From NCBI RefSeq assembly GCF_943590815.1, contig NZ_CALSBS010000007.1:148323-212322 (forward strand): DNA of 64,000 nucleotides. The letters run 5' to 3'. Source of the stretch: Pseudocitrobacter vendiensis (GTDB taxonomy: Bacteria > Pseudomonadota > Gammaproteobacteria > Enterobacterales > Enterobacteriaceae). Below the pieces are notes generated by a model. That model ran no database searches and was not told the origin of the DNA. It saw only the letters and a list, made by a program, of their open reading frames with translations. The number at the start of each line of letters is the position of its first letter. The stretch's first letter is position 1. The position numbers and the translations under genes were made by a program. Shown here piece after piece: positions 46,443 to 56,681 of the stretch.

Positions 46443-47597
46443 ATGGCAAAACACCTATTTACGTCCGAGTCTGTATCCGAAGGGCATCCTGACAAAATTG
46501 CGGACCAAATCTCCGACGCTGTGCTTGACGCTATCCTCGAACAGGACCCGAAAGCGCGCGTAGCCTGTGAAACCTACGTAAAAACAGGCATGGTTTTGGT
46601 TGGCGGTGAGATCACCACCAGCGCATGGGTTGATATCGAAGAGATCACCCGTAACACCGTTCGCGAAATTGGCTATGTGCATTCGGATATGGGCTTTGAC
46701 GCCAATTCCTGTGCCGTACTGAGCGCAATTGGTAAACAGTCTCCGGACATCAACCAGGGCGTTGACCGTTCTGACCCGCTGGAACAGGGCGCGGGCGACC
46801 AGGGCCTGATGTTTGGTTATGCAACCAACGAAACCGACGTGCTGATGCCAGCGCCGATCACCTACGCACACCGTTTGGTGCAGCGTCAGGCTGAAGTGCG
46901 TAAAAACGGCACGCTGCCATGGCTGCGTCCGGATGCGAAAAGCCAGGTCACCTTCCAGTATGACGACGGTAAAATCGTCGGTATTGATGCGGTCGTCCTG
47001 TCCACCCAGCACGCTGAAAGCATCGATCAGAAATCCCTGCAAGAAGCAGTGATGGAAGAGATCATCAAGCCAGTTCTGCCGACTGAATGGCTGAACGCGT
47101 CTACCAAATTCTTCATCAACCCAACCGGTCGTTTCGTGATCGGCGGCCCGATGGGCGACTGCGGTCTGACCGGTCGTAAAATTATCGTTGATACCTACGG
47201 CGGCATGGCGCGTCACGGCGGCGGCGCATTCTCTGGTAAAGATCCGTCTAAAGTTGACCGTTCCGCAGCGTACGCGGCACGTTATGTAGCGAAAAACATC
47301 GTTGCTGCGGGCCTGGCTGACCGTTGTGAAATTCAGGTTTCCTACGCAATCGGCGTGGCAGAACCGACGTCCATCATGGTGGAAACCTTCGGTACTGAGA
47401 AAGTGCCTTCTGAACAACTGACCCTGCTGGTGCGCGAGTTCTTCGACCTGCGTCCATACGGCCTGATTCAGATGCTGGATCTGCTGCACCCGATCTACAA
47501 AGAGACCGCAGCTTACGGCCACTTTGGCCGCGAACATTTCCCGTGGGAAAAAACCGACAAAGCGGCGCTGCTGCGCGATGCTGCCGGCCTGAAATAA
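46443..47597 (+). CDS. metK: S-adenosylmethionine synthetase
   Basis: 384 residues, the E. coli length. Makes S-adenosylmethionine from methionine and ATP. Family signatures [16 protein letters not shown] and [22 protein letters not shown] are complete; [15 protein letters not shown] at the N-terminus binds ATP. Controlled by MetJ through the boxes described upstream. Strong codon bias; a hairpin terminator follows. Confidence 0.99.
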   Translation: MAKHLFTSESVSEGHPDKIADQISDAVLDAILEQDPKARVACETYVKTGMVLVGGEITTSAWVDIEEITRNTVREIGYVHSDMGFDANSCAVLSAIGKQSPDINQGVDRSDPLEQGAGDQGLMFGYATNETDVLMPAPITYAHRLVQRQAEVRKNGTLPWLRPDAKSQVTFQYDDGKIVGIDAVVLSTQHAESIDQKSLQEAVMEEIIKPVLPTEWLNASTKFFINPTGRFVIGGPMGDCGLTGRKIIVDTYGGMARHGGGAFSGKDPSKVDRSAAYAARYVAKNIVAAGLADRCEIQVSYAIGVAEPTSIMVETFGTEKVPSEQLTLLVREFFDLRPYGLIQMLDLLHPIYKETAAYGHFGREHFPWEKTDKAALLRDAAGLK

Positions 47598-47617
47598 TCT
47601 CACCACCGTCTTGCCTG

Positions 47618-47647
47618 AAGGCCAGCCTCGCGCTGGCCTTTTTTTAT
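47618..47647 (+). terminator. metK terminator
   Basis: AGGCCAGC - CTCGC - GCTGGCCT followed by a run of seven T. Confidence 0.9.
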
Positions 47648-47663
47648 TTCTAACGCGCGATTT

Positions 47664-47881
47664 ATGAAAGCGATTACACGCCATAGCCTGTCAAGCCAAT
47701 TGACGTAGCCAGGCATGTTACATAGCAAATGCTCTGTTGTTACATTTATTTTTCAGGCTAATCTTAAGCATTATTTTTTCCCGCCACATTTCACAATTAA
47801 CCATTTGATTACTATAATTTTTAATGCATAGTCACTGTGAATGATAGTGTAAGCGATTACACTCATGTGATTACTATCACA
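47664..47881 (+). promoter_or_regulatory. galP control region: two GalR/GalS sites and a CRP site
   Basis: GTGTAAGCGATTACAC (47847-47862) fits the Gal operator GTGKAANCGNTTNCAC exactly. ATGAAAGCGATTACAC (47664-47679) fits except for its first base, 183 bp upstream. A consensus CRP site TGTGA-TTACTA-TCACA lies at 47866-47881, just beside the first operator. Two operators could support DNA looping, as in the gal operon. Confidence 0.85.
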
Positions 47882-47946
47882 TCTTTTTACGCCTGACTCA
47901 CTTAACCTTTACATCGACCAATCTAATAATTCAAATGGAGGGCATA

Positions 47947-49341
47947 ATGCCTGACAATAAAAAACAGGGGCGTTCTAACAAGACAATGACCTTCTTTGTC
48001 TGCTTCCTGGCCGCCCTGGCCGGACTTCTCTTCGGTCTTGATATTGGTGTTATTGCCGGTGCCCTACCCTTTATCACCGATGAATTTCAGATTTCTCCAC
48101 ACACCCAGGAGTGGGTGGTCAGTTCCATGATGTTTGGTGCCGCGATTGGTGCGGTCGGCAGTGGCTGGCTCTCCTTCCGACTTGGGCGTAAAAAAAGCCT
48201 GATGATTGGCGCCATCCTGTTTGTTCTCGGTTCGCTGTTCTCCGCTGCCGCGCCAAACCCGGAAGTGCTGATTATCTCTCGCGTGCTGTTGGGCCTGGCC
48301 GTGGGTGTCGCGTCTTATACCGCGCCACTCTATCTGTCTGAAATCGCACCGGAAAAAATTCGCGGCAGTATGATTTCTATGTACCAGCTGATGATTACCA
48401 TCGGTATCCTCGGAGCATACCTGTCAGATACCGCATTCAGCTACTCTGGCGCATGGCGCTGGATGCTGGGCGTGATTATCATTCCGGCGATTCTGCTGCT
48501 GATTGGCGTATTCTTCCTGCCGGACAGCCCACGCTGGTTCGCGGCCAAACGCCGCTTCCACGACGCGGAACGCGTACTGCTTCGTCTGCGCGATACCAGC
48601 GCGGAAGCGAAACGCGAGCTGGATGAAATCCGTGAAAGCCTGCAGGTCAAACAGAGTGGCTGGGCGCTGTTTAAAGAGAACAGCAACTTCCGCCGCGCGG
48701 TGTTCCTGGGCGTACTGTTACAGGTGATGCAGCAGTTCACCGGGATGAACGTCATCATGTATTACGCGCCGAAAATCTTCGAACTGGCGGGTTATACCAA
48801 CACACACGAACAGATGTGGGGCACGGTTATCGTCGGCCTGACCAACGTACTGGCGACCTTTATTGCCATCGGGCTGGTTGACCGCTGGGGCCGTAAACCA
48901 ACGCTGACGCTGGGCTTCCTGGTGATGGCCATCGGCATGGGCGTACTGGGTACAATGATGCACGTCGGTATCCATTCGCCGTCTGCACAGTACTTCGCGA
49001 TTGCCATGCTGCTGATGTTTATCGTGGGTTTCGCCATGAGCGCCGGCCCGCTGATTTGGGTACTGTGTTCTGAAATTCAGCCGCTGAAAGGCCGCGATTT
49101 CGGTATCACCTGCTCGACCGCGACCAACTGGATTGCCAACATGATCGTCGGCGCAACGTTCCTGACCATGCTCAACTCGCTGGGCAACGCTAACACCTTC
49201 TGGGTTTACGCCGGTCTGAACCTGTTCTTCATCGTGCTGACTATCTGGCTGGTTCCGGAAACCAAACATGTGTCGCTGGAACATATTGAACGTAACCTGA
49301 TGAAAGGTCGTAAACTGCGTGAAATCGGCGCACACGACTAA
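47947..49341 (+). CDS. galP: Galactose:proton symporter GalP
   Basis: 464-residue MFS sugar porter, same length and nearly the same sequence as E. coli GalP. Sugar porter motifs PESPR-like [12 protein letters not shown] and [26 protein letters not shown] are intact; 12 helices. The start [12 protein letters not shown] (47947) has GGAGGG upstream; an ATG 12 bp earlier is in frame. Induced by galactose through GalR/GalS, and CRP-dependent. Confidence 0.98.
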   Translation: MPDNKKQGRSNKTMTFFVCFLAALAGLLFGLDIGVIAGALPFITDEFQISPHTQEWVVSSMMFGAAIGAVGSGWLSFRLGRKKSLMIGAILFVLGSLFSAAAPNPEVLIISRVLLGLAVGVASYTAPLYLSEIAPEKIRGSMISMYQLMITIGILGAYLSDTAFSYSGAWRWMLGVIIIPAILLLIGVFFLPDSPRWFAAKRRFHDAERVLLRLRDTSAEAKRELDEIRESLQVKQSGWALFKENSNFRRAVFLGVLLQVMQQFTGMNVIMYYAPKIFELAGYTNTHEQMWGTVIVGLTNVLATFIAIGLVDRWGRKPTLTLGFLVMAIGMGVLGTMMHVGIHSPSAQYFAIAMLLMFIVGFAMSAGPLIWVLCSEIQPLKGRDFGITCSTATNWIANMIVGATFLTMLNSLGNANTFWVYAGLNLFFIVLTIWLVPETKHVSLEHIERNLMKGRKLREIGAHD

Positions 49342-49353
49342 TCTCCCCCTGTT

Positions 49354-49379
49354 GTCGGGTGGCGCTACGCTTACCCGAC
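49354..49379. repeat. REP-like palindrome after galP
   Basis: GTCGGGTGGCGCTACGCTTACCCGAC, a palindrome with bulge like the classical enterobacterial REP (PU) elements. Likely stabilises or ends the galP mRNA. Confidence 0.75.
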
Positions 49380-49469
49380 CTACCTGACGCATCCTGGCCC
49401 GAAAGCGAAACGCTATCGGGCAAACCTTCCTCTTGCACTTGCCCTGCTTCCCGCTCTATCCTCTGCTCC

Positions 49470-49970
49470 ATGAAAAGCCCTCGAATTCCTATCGCCCTCC
49501 AGCAAAGTGTGATGCGTTGTCTGCGGGAAAATCTTGCCAAAGCAAATCTTGCGCTCAAGCGTAACTACCCCGAGCCAAAGCTGGTTTATCAACAGCGCGG
49601 CACCTCGGCGGGTACCGCGTGGTTGCAGGAGTATGAAATTCGCCTCAATCCGGTACTGCTGGCGGAAAATCAGCAGGCATTTATTGATGAAGTGGTTCCG
49701 CACGAACTGGCGCATCTGCTGGTCTGGAAACACTTTGGCCGCGTCGCGCCGCACGGGAAAGAGTGGAAATGGATGATGGAAGCCGTACTCGGCGTTCCGG
49801 CACGCCGTACGCATCAGTTTGAACTGAGCTCAATACGCAGCAAAACCTTCCCCTACCGCTGCCGCTGCCAGCTGCATCAATTGACCATTCGCCGCCATAA
49901 TCGCGTGGTGCGCGGTGAAGCGACCTATCGCTGTGTACACTGCGGCGAGCCGTTGGTTGCCGAATTGTAA
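49470..49970 (+). CDS. sprT: SprT-family zinc metalloprotease-like protein
   Basis: A 166-residue SprT protein (E. coli 165). Start [15 protein letters not shown] at 49470 matches the E. coli N-terminus; the longer frame is not conserved. HELAH in [17 protein letters not shown] is the zinc motif, and the C-terminus has CRCQLHQ and CVHCGE, a zinc ribbon. Related to eukaryotic Spartan, which removes DNA-protein crosslinks. The bacterial role is not proven. Confidence 0.95.
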   Translation: MKSPRIPIALQQSVMRCLRENLAKANLALKRNYPEPKLVYQQRGTSAGTAWLQEYEIRLNPVLLAENQQAFIDEVVPHELAHLLVWKHFGRVAPHGKEWKWMMEAVLGVPARRTHQFELSSIRSKTFPYRCRCQLHQLTIRRHNRVVRGEATYRCVHCGEPLVAEL

Positions 49971-50064
49971 CTGATGGAATTTTCTGGAAGTTTTCTGATC
50001 TGACTGATTGCATCTGACCTTTGCTTTCGCTACGTTGCGGGCTCGTTTTGAGACGGAGTTCGTG

Positions 50065-50772
50065 ATGTCCCCTAAAGTAGCATTCGAAGTCGTGTTTTTA
50101 ACGGCGGCGCTCTCAGGCCAGGTGCTGGCCGAAGGTATTAAAAGTTTTTCCCAGGCTAAAACCGCTGGCGTAAAAGTAAACAGCGATGTCCCGGGTGATT
50201 TCTACTGCGGCTGTAAAAATAACTGGCAGGGTAAGAAAGGCGTCATTGACCTTGAGTCCTGCGGTTACAAAGTGCGTAAAAATGAAAACCGCGCCAGCCG
50301 CGTTGAATGGGAACACGTGATGCCCGCCTGGCAGTTTGGTCACCAGCGTCAGTGCTGGCAGGACGGCGGGCGGAAAAACTGCGCCAAAGATCCGCTGTAC
50401 CGCAAAATTGAAAGCGATATGCATAACCTGCAACCGGCGGTCGGAGAGGTGAACGGCGATCGCGGTAACTTTATGTATAGCCAGTGGAACGGCGGCGAAG
50501 GCCAGTACGGTCAGTGCGCCATGAAGGTAAACTTTAAAGAGAAAGTGGCCGAGCCGCCGGTACGCTCGCGCGGCGCCATTGCCCGCACCTACTTCTATAT
50601 GCGTGACACGTATCAAATCAATCTTTCCCGCCAGCAGACGCAGCTTTTCAACGCGTGGAATAAGCTGTATCCGGTCAGTGAATGGGAGTGCGAGCGCGAC
50701 AGGCGCATCGCCAAAATTCAGGGTAACCATAACCCTTACGTGTTGCAGGCTTGCCAGGCGCAAAAGAGCTAA
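50065..50772 (+). CDS. endA: DNA-specific endonuclease I
   Basis: Periplasmic nuclease, 235 residues, as in E. coli. Starts at [10 protein letters not shown] with GGAG upstream; signal peptide ends at about QVLA-EG. Active-site region [23 protein letters not shown] and the [19 protein letters not shown] stretch are intact, with conserved disulfide cysteines. Its N-terminal signal differs from E. coli, but the mature part is nearly the same. It lies between sprT and rsmE, as usual. Confidence 0.97.
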   Translation: MSPKVAFEVVFLTAALSGQVLAEGIKSFSQAKTAGVKVNSDVPGDFYCGCKNNWQGKKGVIDLESCGYKVRKNENRASRVEWEHVMPAWQFGHQRQCWQDGGRKNCAKDPLYRKIESDMHNLQPAVGEVNGDRGNFMYSQWNGGEGQYGQCAMKVNFKEKVAEPPVRSRGAIARTYFYMRDTYQINLSRQQTQLFNAWNKLYPVSEWECERDRRIAKIQGNHNPYVLQACQAQKS

Positions 50773-50814
50773 CCTACACTAGCGGCTAATTGTTTAATTT
50801 TCTGCCGGACATTT

Positions 50815-50850
50815 CCCCCTCACCCTGGCCCTCTCCCTCAGGGAGAGGGA
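50815..50850. repeat. Single palindromic repeat between endA and rsmE
   Basis: CCCCTCACCCTGG then CCCTCTCCC-TCA-GGGAGAGGG: one unit of the family at 26231-26368, here without the right outer arm. It lies in the rsmE leader, 45 bp before its start. Confidence 0.85.
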
Positions 50851-50894
50851 ACGGACAGTGCCTGGTACCTAAGCTATTAATGGAACGTCACATC

Positions 50895-51626
50895 ATGCGC
50901 ATCCCCCGAATTTATCACCCTGAACACATCACCGCCGGGCATGAAATCGCCCTGTCGGAAGACGCGGCAAACCATGTTGGCCGTGTGCTGCGCATGGGGC
51001 CGGGTCAGGCGATTCAGCTTTTCGATGGCAGTAATCAGGTCTTCGACGCCGAAATTACCCACGCCGATAAAAAGAGTGTGCGGGTGAATGTGGTGAGCGG
51101 AGAGATCGATAACCGCGAATCGCCCATCCACATTCACCTCGGCCAGGTGATGTCGCGCGGCGATAAAATGGAATTCACCATCCAGAAATCAATCGAACTC
51201 GGTGTAAGCCTCATAACGCCACTGTTTTCTGAGCGCTGTGGCGTTAAACTGGATGCCGAGCGTTTGAATAAGAAGATCCAACAGTGGCAAAAAATCGCGA
51301 TTGCCGCCTGTGAACAGTGTGGCCGCAACACCATTCCGGAAATTCGCCCGGCGATGAATCTGGAACAGTGGTGCGCCGAAGAAGATAGCAGTCTGAAACT
51401 GAACCTGCATCCGCGCGCCAGCGCCAGCATCAATACGCTGCCGTTGCCGGTGGAGCGCGTGCGTTTGCTGATTGGCCCGGAAGGCGGTCTCTCGGCAGAT
51501 GAAATTGCCATGACCGCACGCTACCAGTTTACTGATATCCTGTTGGGACCTCGCGTTCTGCGTACTGAGACTACCGCGCTCACCGCCATTACCGCACTGC
51601 AGGTGCGCTTTGGCGATCTGGGCTAA
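50895..51626 (+). CDS. rsmE: 16S rRNA m3U1498 methyltransferase
   Basis: A 243-residue SPOUT methyltransferase (E. coli 243), N3-methylating U1498 of 16S rRNA. Start [15 protein letters not shown] at 50895. N-terminal PUA-like RNA-binding domain ([24 protein letters not shown]), then the knotted domain with [13 protein letters not shown] and [16 protein letters not shown], which bind SAM. 23 bp before gshB, probably one transcript. Confidence 0.98.
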   Translation: MRIPRIYHPEHITAGHEIALSEDAANHVGRVLRMGPGQAIQLFDGSNQVFDAEITHADKKSVRVNVVSGEIDNRESPIHIHLGQVMSRGDKMEFTIQKSIELGVSLITPLFSERCGVKLDAERLNKKIQQWQKIAIAACEQCGRNTIPEIRPAMNLEQWCAEEDSSLKLNLHPRASASINTLPLPVERVRLLIGPEGGLSADEIAMTARYQFTDILLGPRVLRTETTALTAITALQVRFGDLG

Positions 51627-51649
51627 TACCGGCTTCCAGGAGAACTAGA

Positions 51650-52597
51650 ATGATTAAGCTCGGCATCGTGATGGACCCCATCGCAAACATCAATATCAAA
51701 AAAGACACCAGCTTCGCGATGTTGCTGGAGGCACAGCGCCGGGGCTATGAACTCCATTACATGGAGATGAATGACCTCTATCTGACCAACGGTGAATCCC
51801 GCGCACGTACGCGTCTGGTGAATGTTGAGCAGAACTATGACAAATGGTACGAATTTGGTAGCGAGCAGGATATCGCGCTTGCCGACCTCGATGTGATTCT
51901 GATGCGTAAGGATCCGCCGTTTGACACCGAATTCATCTACGCGACCTATATTCTGGAACGCGCGGAAGAGAAAGGCACGCTTATCGTCAACAAACCGCAG
52001 AGCCTGCGTGACTGTAACGAGAAGCTCTTCACCGCCTGGTTCTCTGAGCTAACACCAGAAACACTGGTCACGCGTAACAAAGCGCAGTTGAAAGCGTTCT
52101 GGCAAAAGCATGGCGACATCATCATGAAACCGCTGGACGGCATGGGCGGCGCGTCGATTTTCCGCGTCAAAGAAGGCGATCCTAACATTGGCGTTATCGC
52201 TGAAACCCTGACCGAGCTCGGCAACCGCTATTGCATGGCGCAAACGTACCTGCCAGCAATCAAAGACGGTGACAAACGCGTGCTGGTCGTTGACGGCGAG
52301 CCTGTACCTTACTGCCTGGCGCGCATTCCGCAGGGCGGCGAAACCCGTGGCAACCTGGCCGCCGGTGGCCGTGGCGAACCGCGTCCGCTGAGCGAAAGCG
52401 ATTGGGAGATCGCCCGCAAAGTGGGCCCAACGCTGAAAGCGAAAGGTCTGATTTTTGTCGGCCTGGATATCATCGGCGATCGCCTGACCGAAATTAACGT
52501 CACCAGCCCAACCTGCGTGCGTGAAATCGAAGCGGAGTTCCCGATTTCCATCACCGGGATGCTGATGGACGCTATCGAAAAACGTTTAGGTAAGTAA
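51650..52597 (+). CDS. gshB: Glutathione synthetase
   Basis: ATP-grasp ligase joining gamma-glutamylcysteine and glycine; 315 residues (E. coli 315 or 316). Landmarks: VIMDPIANINIKKDTSFAML, MKPLDGMGGASIFRV (ATP-grasp loop) and RIPQGGETRGNLAAGGRGEPRPL. AGGAG precedes the ATG. Confidence 0.98.
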   Translation: MIKLGIVMDPIANINIKKDTSFAMLLEAQRRGYELHYMEMNDLYLTNGESRARTRLVNVEQNYDKWYEFGSEQDIALADLDVILMRKDPPFDTEFIYATYILERAEEKGTLIVNKPQSLRDCNEKLFTAWFSELTPETLVTRNKAQLKAFWQKHGDIIMKPLDGMGGASIFRVKEGDPNIGVIAETLTELGNRYCMAQTYLPAIKDGDKRVLVVDGEPVPYCLARIPQGGETRGNLAAGGRGEPRPLSESDWEIARKVGPTLKAKGLIFVGLDIIGDRLTEINVTSPTCVREIEAEFPISITGMLMDAIEKRLGK

Positions 52598-52741
52598 CTT
52601 CTGCGGCGGGAGGGAACCCGCCACAACCAGGCTTTCCTGCCAGGCGCTGACGCGCGTTTACAGGACTGCCTGGTGACAGCACGCCTCTTTCCCCGCATAC
52701 TGGACGTTGCTGCTTTTTGAACCAGGACAGAACCTCTGACA

Positions 52742-53305
52742 ATGAATTTACAGCATCACTTTCTTATTGCCATGCCGGCTCTTCAGGACCCCATCTTCCG
52801 CCGTTCGGTTGTCTATATCTGCGAGTATAACGACGATGGCGCAATGGGGATTATCATCAATAAGCCGCTGGAAAACCTGCAAGTTGAAGGCATTCTGGAA
52901 AAACTGAAGATCACGCCCGATCCGCGCGATCCGTCGATTCGCCTCGATAAACCGGTGATGCTCGGCGGCCCGCTGGCGGAAGATCGCGGCTTCATTCTGC
53001 ACACGCCACCGGCGTCGTTTTCCTCAAGCATCCGTATCTCTGATAACACCATCGTCACCACGTCGCGCGACGTGCTGGAAACCCTGGGCACAGCGGCACA
53101 GCCAACTGACGTGCTGGTTGCGCTGGGTTACGCATCTTGGGAGAAAGGCCAGCTGGAGCAGGAAATTCTCGATAACGCCTGGCTCACTGCGCCTGCCGAC
53201 CTCAATATTCTGTTTAAGACCCCGATCGCCGATCGCTGGCGCGACGCGGCAAAACTTATCGGCATCGATATTCACACCATGCCTGGTGTGGCGGGGCACG
53301 CATAA
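52742..53305 (+). CDS. yqgE: YqgE (AlgH-family) protein
   Basis: 187-residue DUF179/AlgH protein of unknown biochemical role, conserved next to ruvX. Recognised from [43 protein letters not shown] and [16 protein letters not shown]. The stop codon overlaps the ruvX start, so the two genes are coupled. Confidence 0.96.
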   Translation: MNLQHHFLIAMPALQDPIFRRSVVYICEYNDDGAMGIIINKPLENLQVEGILEKLKITPDPRDPSIRLDKPVMLGGPLAEDRGFILHTPPASFSSSIRISDNTIVTTSRDVLETLGTAAQPTDVLVALGYASWEKGQLEQEILDNAWLTAPADLNILFKTPIADRWRDAAKLIGIDIHTMPGVAGHA

Positions 53306-53727
53306 TGAGCGGAACCTTTCTCGCATTTGATTTTGGCACCCGCAGCATTGGCGTCGCGGTCGGCCAGCAAATTACCGGTACCGCGCGCCCACTTAACGCC
53401 CTGAAAGCGCAAAACGGCACGCCAGACTGGACGCTTATTGAGAAGCTGCTGAAAGAGTGGCAACCGGCGTTAGTGATTGTCGGCCTGCCGCTGAATATGG
53501 ACGGCACTGAGCAGCCACTTACCGCGCGTGCACGTAACTTCGCCAATAAAATTCATGGCCGTTTCGGTGTGGCGATTAAACTGCACGATGAGCGTCTGAG
53601 TACTGTTGAAGCCCGCGCCGGGTTATTCGAGCACGGTGGTTTTCGTGCGCTGGATAAAGGCAGCGTGGATTCGGCCTCTGCGGTGGTGATTCTGGAGAGT
53701 TACTTCGAGCAAAGCTACAGTCAGTAG
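53305..53727 (+). CDS. ruvX: RuvX/YqgF, Holliday-junction resolvase-like RNase
   Basis: 140-residue RNase-H-fold protein (E. coli YqgF 138), essential in E. coli and linked to pre-16S rRNA 5' processing. Active-site parts: [15 protein letters not shown] (first Asp), [19 protein letters not shown] and [12 protein letters not shown]; the last Asp is in [13 protein letters not shown]. In E. coli yggR follows; here a regulator gene is inserted. Confidence 0.96.
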   Translation: MSGTFLAFDFGTRSIGVAVGQQITGTARPLNALKAQNGTPDWTLIEKLLKEWQPALVIVGLPLNMDGTEQPLTARARNFANKIHGRFGVAIKLHDERLSTVEARAGLFEHGGFRALDKGSVDSASAVVILESYFEQSYSQ

Positions 53728-53772
53728 TCAGGCTAGCATAACGTGTACATTGTGGGCGTTAGAGACAGGAAA

Positions 53773-53799
53773 GCCGGATGGCGCTAGCGCTTATCCGGC
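53773..53799. repeat. REP (PU) element after ruvX
   Basis: GCCGGATGGCGCTAGCGCTTATCCGGC, the classical enterobacterial REP sequence, between convergent ruvX and the LuxR-type gene. Confidence 0.9.
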
Positions 53800-53822
53800 C
53801 TACAACGTTTCCAGTGTAAAAC

Positions 53823-54476
53823 TTAGTGGCGCAAATTTTCATTAGCCCAGCTGACAGCCTGGGTTCTGTTTTTCACGCTTAACTTACGGAAAACATTATA
53901 TAAGTGTGTACGGACTGTATTTTCACTGATGAACAGCGCACGAGCAATATCCATATTGGTCGCACCATGACGTAACTCATTAAGAATTTCGCATTCACGT
54001 TCGGTCAGCGGAATATTGTCTGATGATTCAGTCGGCTGTTCAACTGCGTACATTGCCGGATGCATTACGCTCAATTCAGCAGTCTGTTCACCGTTCAGCA
54101 CGGCTTTGACACCCTCAATTAAGCGCGATTCTTCATCATCATGACGGAATACACCGTACAGCGCGGGCCACTGCGCCATTTCGTATAATTCATACTTTTG
54201 CGCACTGTTAATAATAAGTAAACGCGGAGAATCAAACTGCACGCGGATAATATCGCGCCAGATACCGTTCAATTTTTTGTTCGATACCGCGATATCAAAC
54301 AGCACCACAGTACCTTTAGCAAGGCGCTGTACCATCGGCTTGTTGATATTGTGAACATCTACAGAAACTGAAAGTAAATCAGAAAGATAACCTGCGAATG
54401 CATTGGCCTGTACTGACGGGTGGGTGATTAAAATGATTTTGCGGGATTTAGATACACTCTCTGATACATCAAGCAT
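53823..54476 (-). CDS. CsgD-family LuxR-type regulator
   Basis: A 217-residue regulator, close in length and layout to CsgD (216). The C-terminal LuxR HTH (LTERECEILNELRHGATNMDIARALFISENTVRTHLYNVFRKLSVKNRTQAVSWANENLR) is nearly the CsgD one. The N-terminal receiver-like domain keeps an aspartate in GTVVLFDIAVSNKKLNG but is much more divergent. There is no csgBAC or csgEFG here, so this is a paralogue inserted between ruvX and yggR. Its targets are probably surface or biofilm genes (inferred). AAGGAGAG before the ATG. Confidence 0.82.
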   Translation of the reverse strand: MLDVSESVSKSRKIILITHPSVQANAFAGYLSDLLSVSVDVHNINKPMVQRLAKGTVVLFDIAVSNKKLNGIWRDIIRVQFDSPRLLIINSAQKYELYEMAQWPALYGVFRHDDEESRLIEGVKAVLNGEQTAELSVMHPAMYAVEQPTESSDNIPLTERECEILNELRHGATNMDIARALFISENTVRTHLYNVFRKLSVKNRTQAVSWANENLRH

Positions 54477-54961
54477 TTGAAACTCTCCTTAGTATTTTGC
54501 CACCATCATGGTGTTTTAATAAATCAAAGCAATCTTAATTGTCATGCATAATAATAATCAAGACAGTATGAAGTGAAACAATATTTCATAAGAATAATCC
54601 TAATTCCATAATTAGGATAGAACGATCCCCGCTGAGTGTCAAAAGAATATCACCCTTTTTTTCTATGTCTGCACAAGATAATGTTGTGCATTCGTATAAA
54701 AATCCGTCAGCCTTATTACTTAGATATTATAGCTTAGGCACAGCATGTTTCACTGATGATTATATTTTCGCAGAATAATAACGGAGTGTTGAATTCACAA
54801 ATAGAACATTATTACAACAGAATAACGAACAAACGTCACATTCATCATATATTGAAACATTTTTTCTTGCTGATTAATTCCAAAAACCCTACTGCCATCA
54901 CAGTAATAACACTTATCTATTAGAAATAGAATTAATAAGTACAGGAGAAATAGCCTAATCC
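54477..54961. promoter_or_regulatory. Long AT-rich region upstream of the CsgD-like gene
   Basis: 485 bp of strongly AT-rich DNA between the CsgD-like regulator and the yggR stop codon, with no supported ORF. Many A/T tracts suggest H-NS or IHF control, as in the csgD promoter. The right end (54890-54960) is yggR's 3' trailer and holds an AGGAG sequence with no start codon after it. Confidence 0.5.
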
Positions 54962-55942
54962 TTATAACTTACCCTTCGCCATACATTGTTGATAGCTTTG
55001 CGTAAAAGTTTGCATCCCTGCCTGCTGTCCAGTTTGCATGACACCCGGTAACTGGTGGTTTTTCCCCTCGCGGATCAGGTTACCTACCGCTGGGGTATTC
55101 ACCAGCAGCTCGAAGAGCGCCAGTCGTCCATCTTGTTTATCCGCGACCAGTTTTTGCGCCACCACCGCACACAGGCTGTTCGCCAGTTGGCTGCGCACTG
55201 GCTCTTTTTCCTGCGCCGGAAAAACGTCAACCAAACGTTCAATCGCCTGAGCTGCACCGCGCGTATGCAATGTCGCCAGCACCAGATGACCTGTTTCAGC
55301 GGCGGTTAATGCCAGCCGGATCGCCTCGCTATCACGCAACTCCCCCAGCAGGATAACGTCGGGGTCCTGTCGTAACGCGCCGCGCAGCGCCTCAGCGAAT
55401 GAAGCGGTATGTTGACCTATTTCGCGTTGTTGAATTAAGCAGCGCTGGCTGGTGTGAATAAACTCCACCGGATCTTCCAGCGTCAGAATATGCCCATCCA
55501 GCGTGTTGTTGAGGTAATCAACCATCGCGGCAAGCGTTGTTGACTTACCGCTCCCCGTTGCGCCGGTGACCAGTATCAACCCACCCTCTTCATGCAACAG
55601 TTCGGGTAGAGCAGCAGGCACGCCGAGTTCAGCGAGCGTTGGGCAGCGTGTCGGTAGCACGCGCAATGCCAGCGAAACACCGCGCGCATGGCGAAATGCG
55701 TTGGCGCGCAGGCGTGGCCCCTCAGAAGGCGCTATTGCGAAATCAAGCTGGCCCTGCGCCCGCCATTGCCGATGTTGTGCTTCGCTTAACCAACGCCCTA
55801 ACAGTGCTTCTGGTTCCGGCGATAAAAATGGTGCAGATTCGAGCAAGCCACGACGTCGCCATCGCGCCATTACCCCGCTACACAGGTGTAGATCCGACAC
55901 GTTATGCTTTACACTAAGCGCCACGATTTCTTGTATTTCCAT
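54962..55942 (-). CDS. yggR: PilT-like ATPase YggR
   Basis: A 326-residue type II/IV secretion ATPase of the PilT type (E. coli YggR 326). Walker A GATGSGKSTT, Walker B DPDVILLGELRD, Asp and His boxes (LEDPVEFIH, TGHLVLATLHT). Start MEIQEIVALSVKHNVSDLHLC at 55942; the longer frame overlaps yggS. Without pilus genes nearby its job (pilus retraction?) is unknown. Divergent from yggS. Confidence 0.95.
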   Translation of the reverse strand: MEIQEIVALSVKHNVSDLHLCSGVMARWRRRGLLESAPFLSPEPEALLGRWLSEAQHRQWRAQGQLDFAIAPSEGPRLRANAFRHARGVSLALRVLPTRCPTLAELGVPAALPELLHEEGGLILVTGATGSGKSTTLAAMVDYLNNTLDGHILTLEDPVEFIHTSQRCLIQQREIGQHTASFAEALRGALRQDPDVILLGELRDSEAIRLALTAAETGHLVLATLHTRGAAQAIERLVDVFPAQEKEPVRSQLANSLCAVVAQKLVADKQDGRLALFELLVNTPAVGNLIREGKNHQLPGVMQTGQQAGMQTFTQSYQQCMAKGKL

Positions 55943-55959
55943 AAGACCCACCAGCAAAT

Positions 55960-56673
55960 ATGAACGATATAGCGCATAACCTGGCACAGGTCCGGGACAA
56001 AATCTCAGCCGCTGCATCACGATGCGGCCGGCTTTCAGAAGAAGTTACGCTGCTTGCAGTCAGCAAAACAAAACCTGCGAGCGCCGTCGAAGAAGCGATG
56101 GCAGCCGGACAGCGAGCGTTTGGCGAAAACTACGTTCAGGAAGGTGTGGAAAAAATCCGCTTCTTCCAGGACAAAGGCATAACGGATCTGCAATGGCACT
56201 TTATTGGCCCGTTGCAGTCCAACAAAAGTCGCCTGGTGGCGGAGCATTTCGACTGGTGCCACACGGTTGACCGGTTAAAGATCGCCACCCGACTCAGCGA
56301 ACAGCGCCCTGCGCATTTGCCGCCGCTTAACGTGCTCATTCAGGTCAACATTAGCGATGAGCAGAGTAAATCAGGCATCGCGCCCGAGGCGGTTGACGCG
56401 TTAGCGGCGGAGGTTTCCGCCCTGCCTAATCTCTGTCTGCGCGGTGTAATGGCCATTCCGGCACCGGAAACCAAGTACGATAAGCAGTTTGCCGTCGCCC
56501 AACAAATGGCGGTAGCATTCGCGCGGCTGAAGACGCACTACCCTACAGTTGATACGCTCTCACTGGGCATGTCAGACGATATGGAAGCCGCCATTGCGGC
56601 GGGTAGCACTATGGTACGCATCGGCACCGCGATTTTCGGTGCGCGTGATTACACAAAAAATAAGGAACTCTGA
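55960..56673 (+). CDS. yggS: PLP homeostasis protein YggS
   Basis: 237-residue PLP-binding barrel protein (COG0325/PLPBP). The PLP lysine is K36 in EVTLLAVSKTKPASAVEEA; GENYVQEGVEK and LSLGMSDDMEAAIAAGSTMVRIGTAIFG are family signatures. It keeps PLP and amino-acid pools balanced. First gene of yggS-yggT-yggU-rdgB-hemW, transcribed away from yggR. Confidence 0.97.
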   Translation: MNDIAHNLAQVRDKISAAASRCGRLSEEVTLLAVSKTKPASAVEEAMAAGQRAFGENYVQEGVEKIRFFQDKGITDLQWHFIGPLQSNKSRLVAEHFDWCHTVDRLKIATRLSEQRPAHLPPLNVLIQVNISDEQSKSGIAPEAVDALAAEVSALPNLCLRGVMAIPAPETKYDKQFAVAQQMAVAFARLKTHYPTVDTLSLGMSDDMEAAIAAGSTMVRIGTAIFGARDYTKNKEL

Positions 56674-56681
56674 GGAACGCC

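Noticed and set aside
46455..47684. 409-codon ORF antisense to metK
   Set aside because: Opposite frame of a strongly codon-biased gene; the protein is Cys/Arg/Phe-rich with no family motif. The same applies to long antisense ORFs over fbaA, pgk, speA and tktA.
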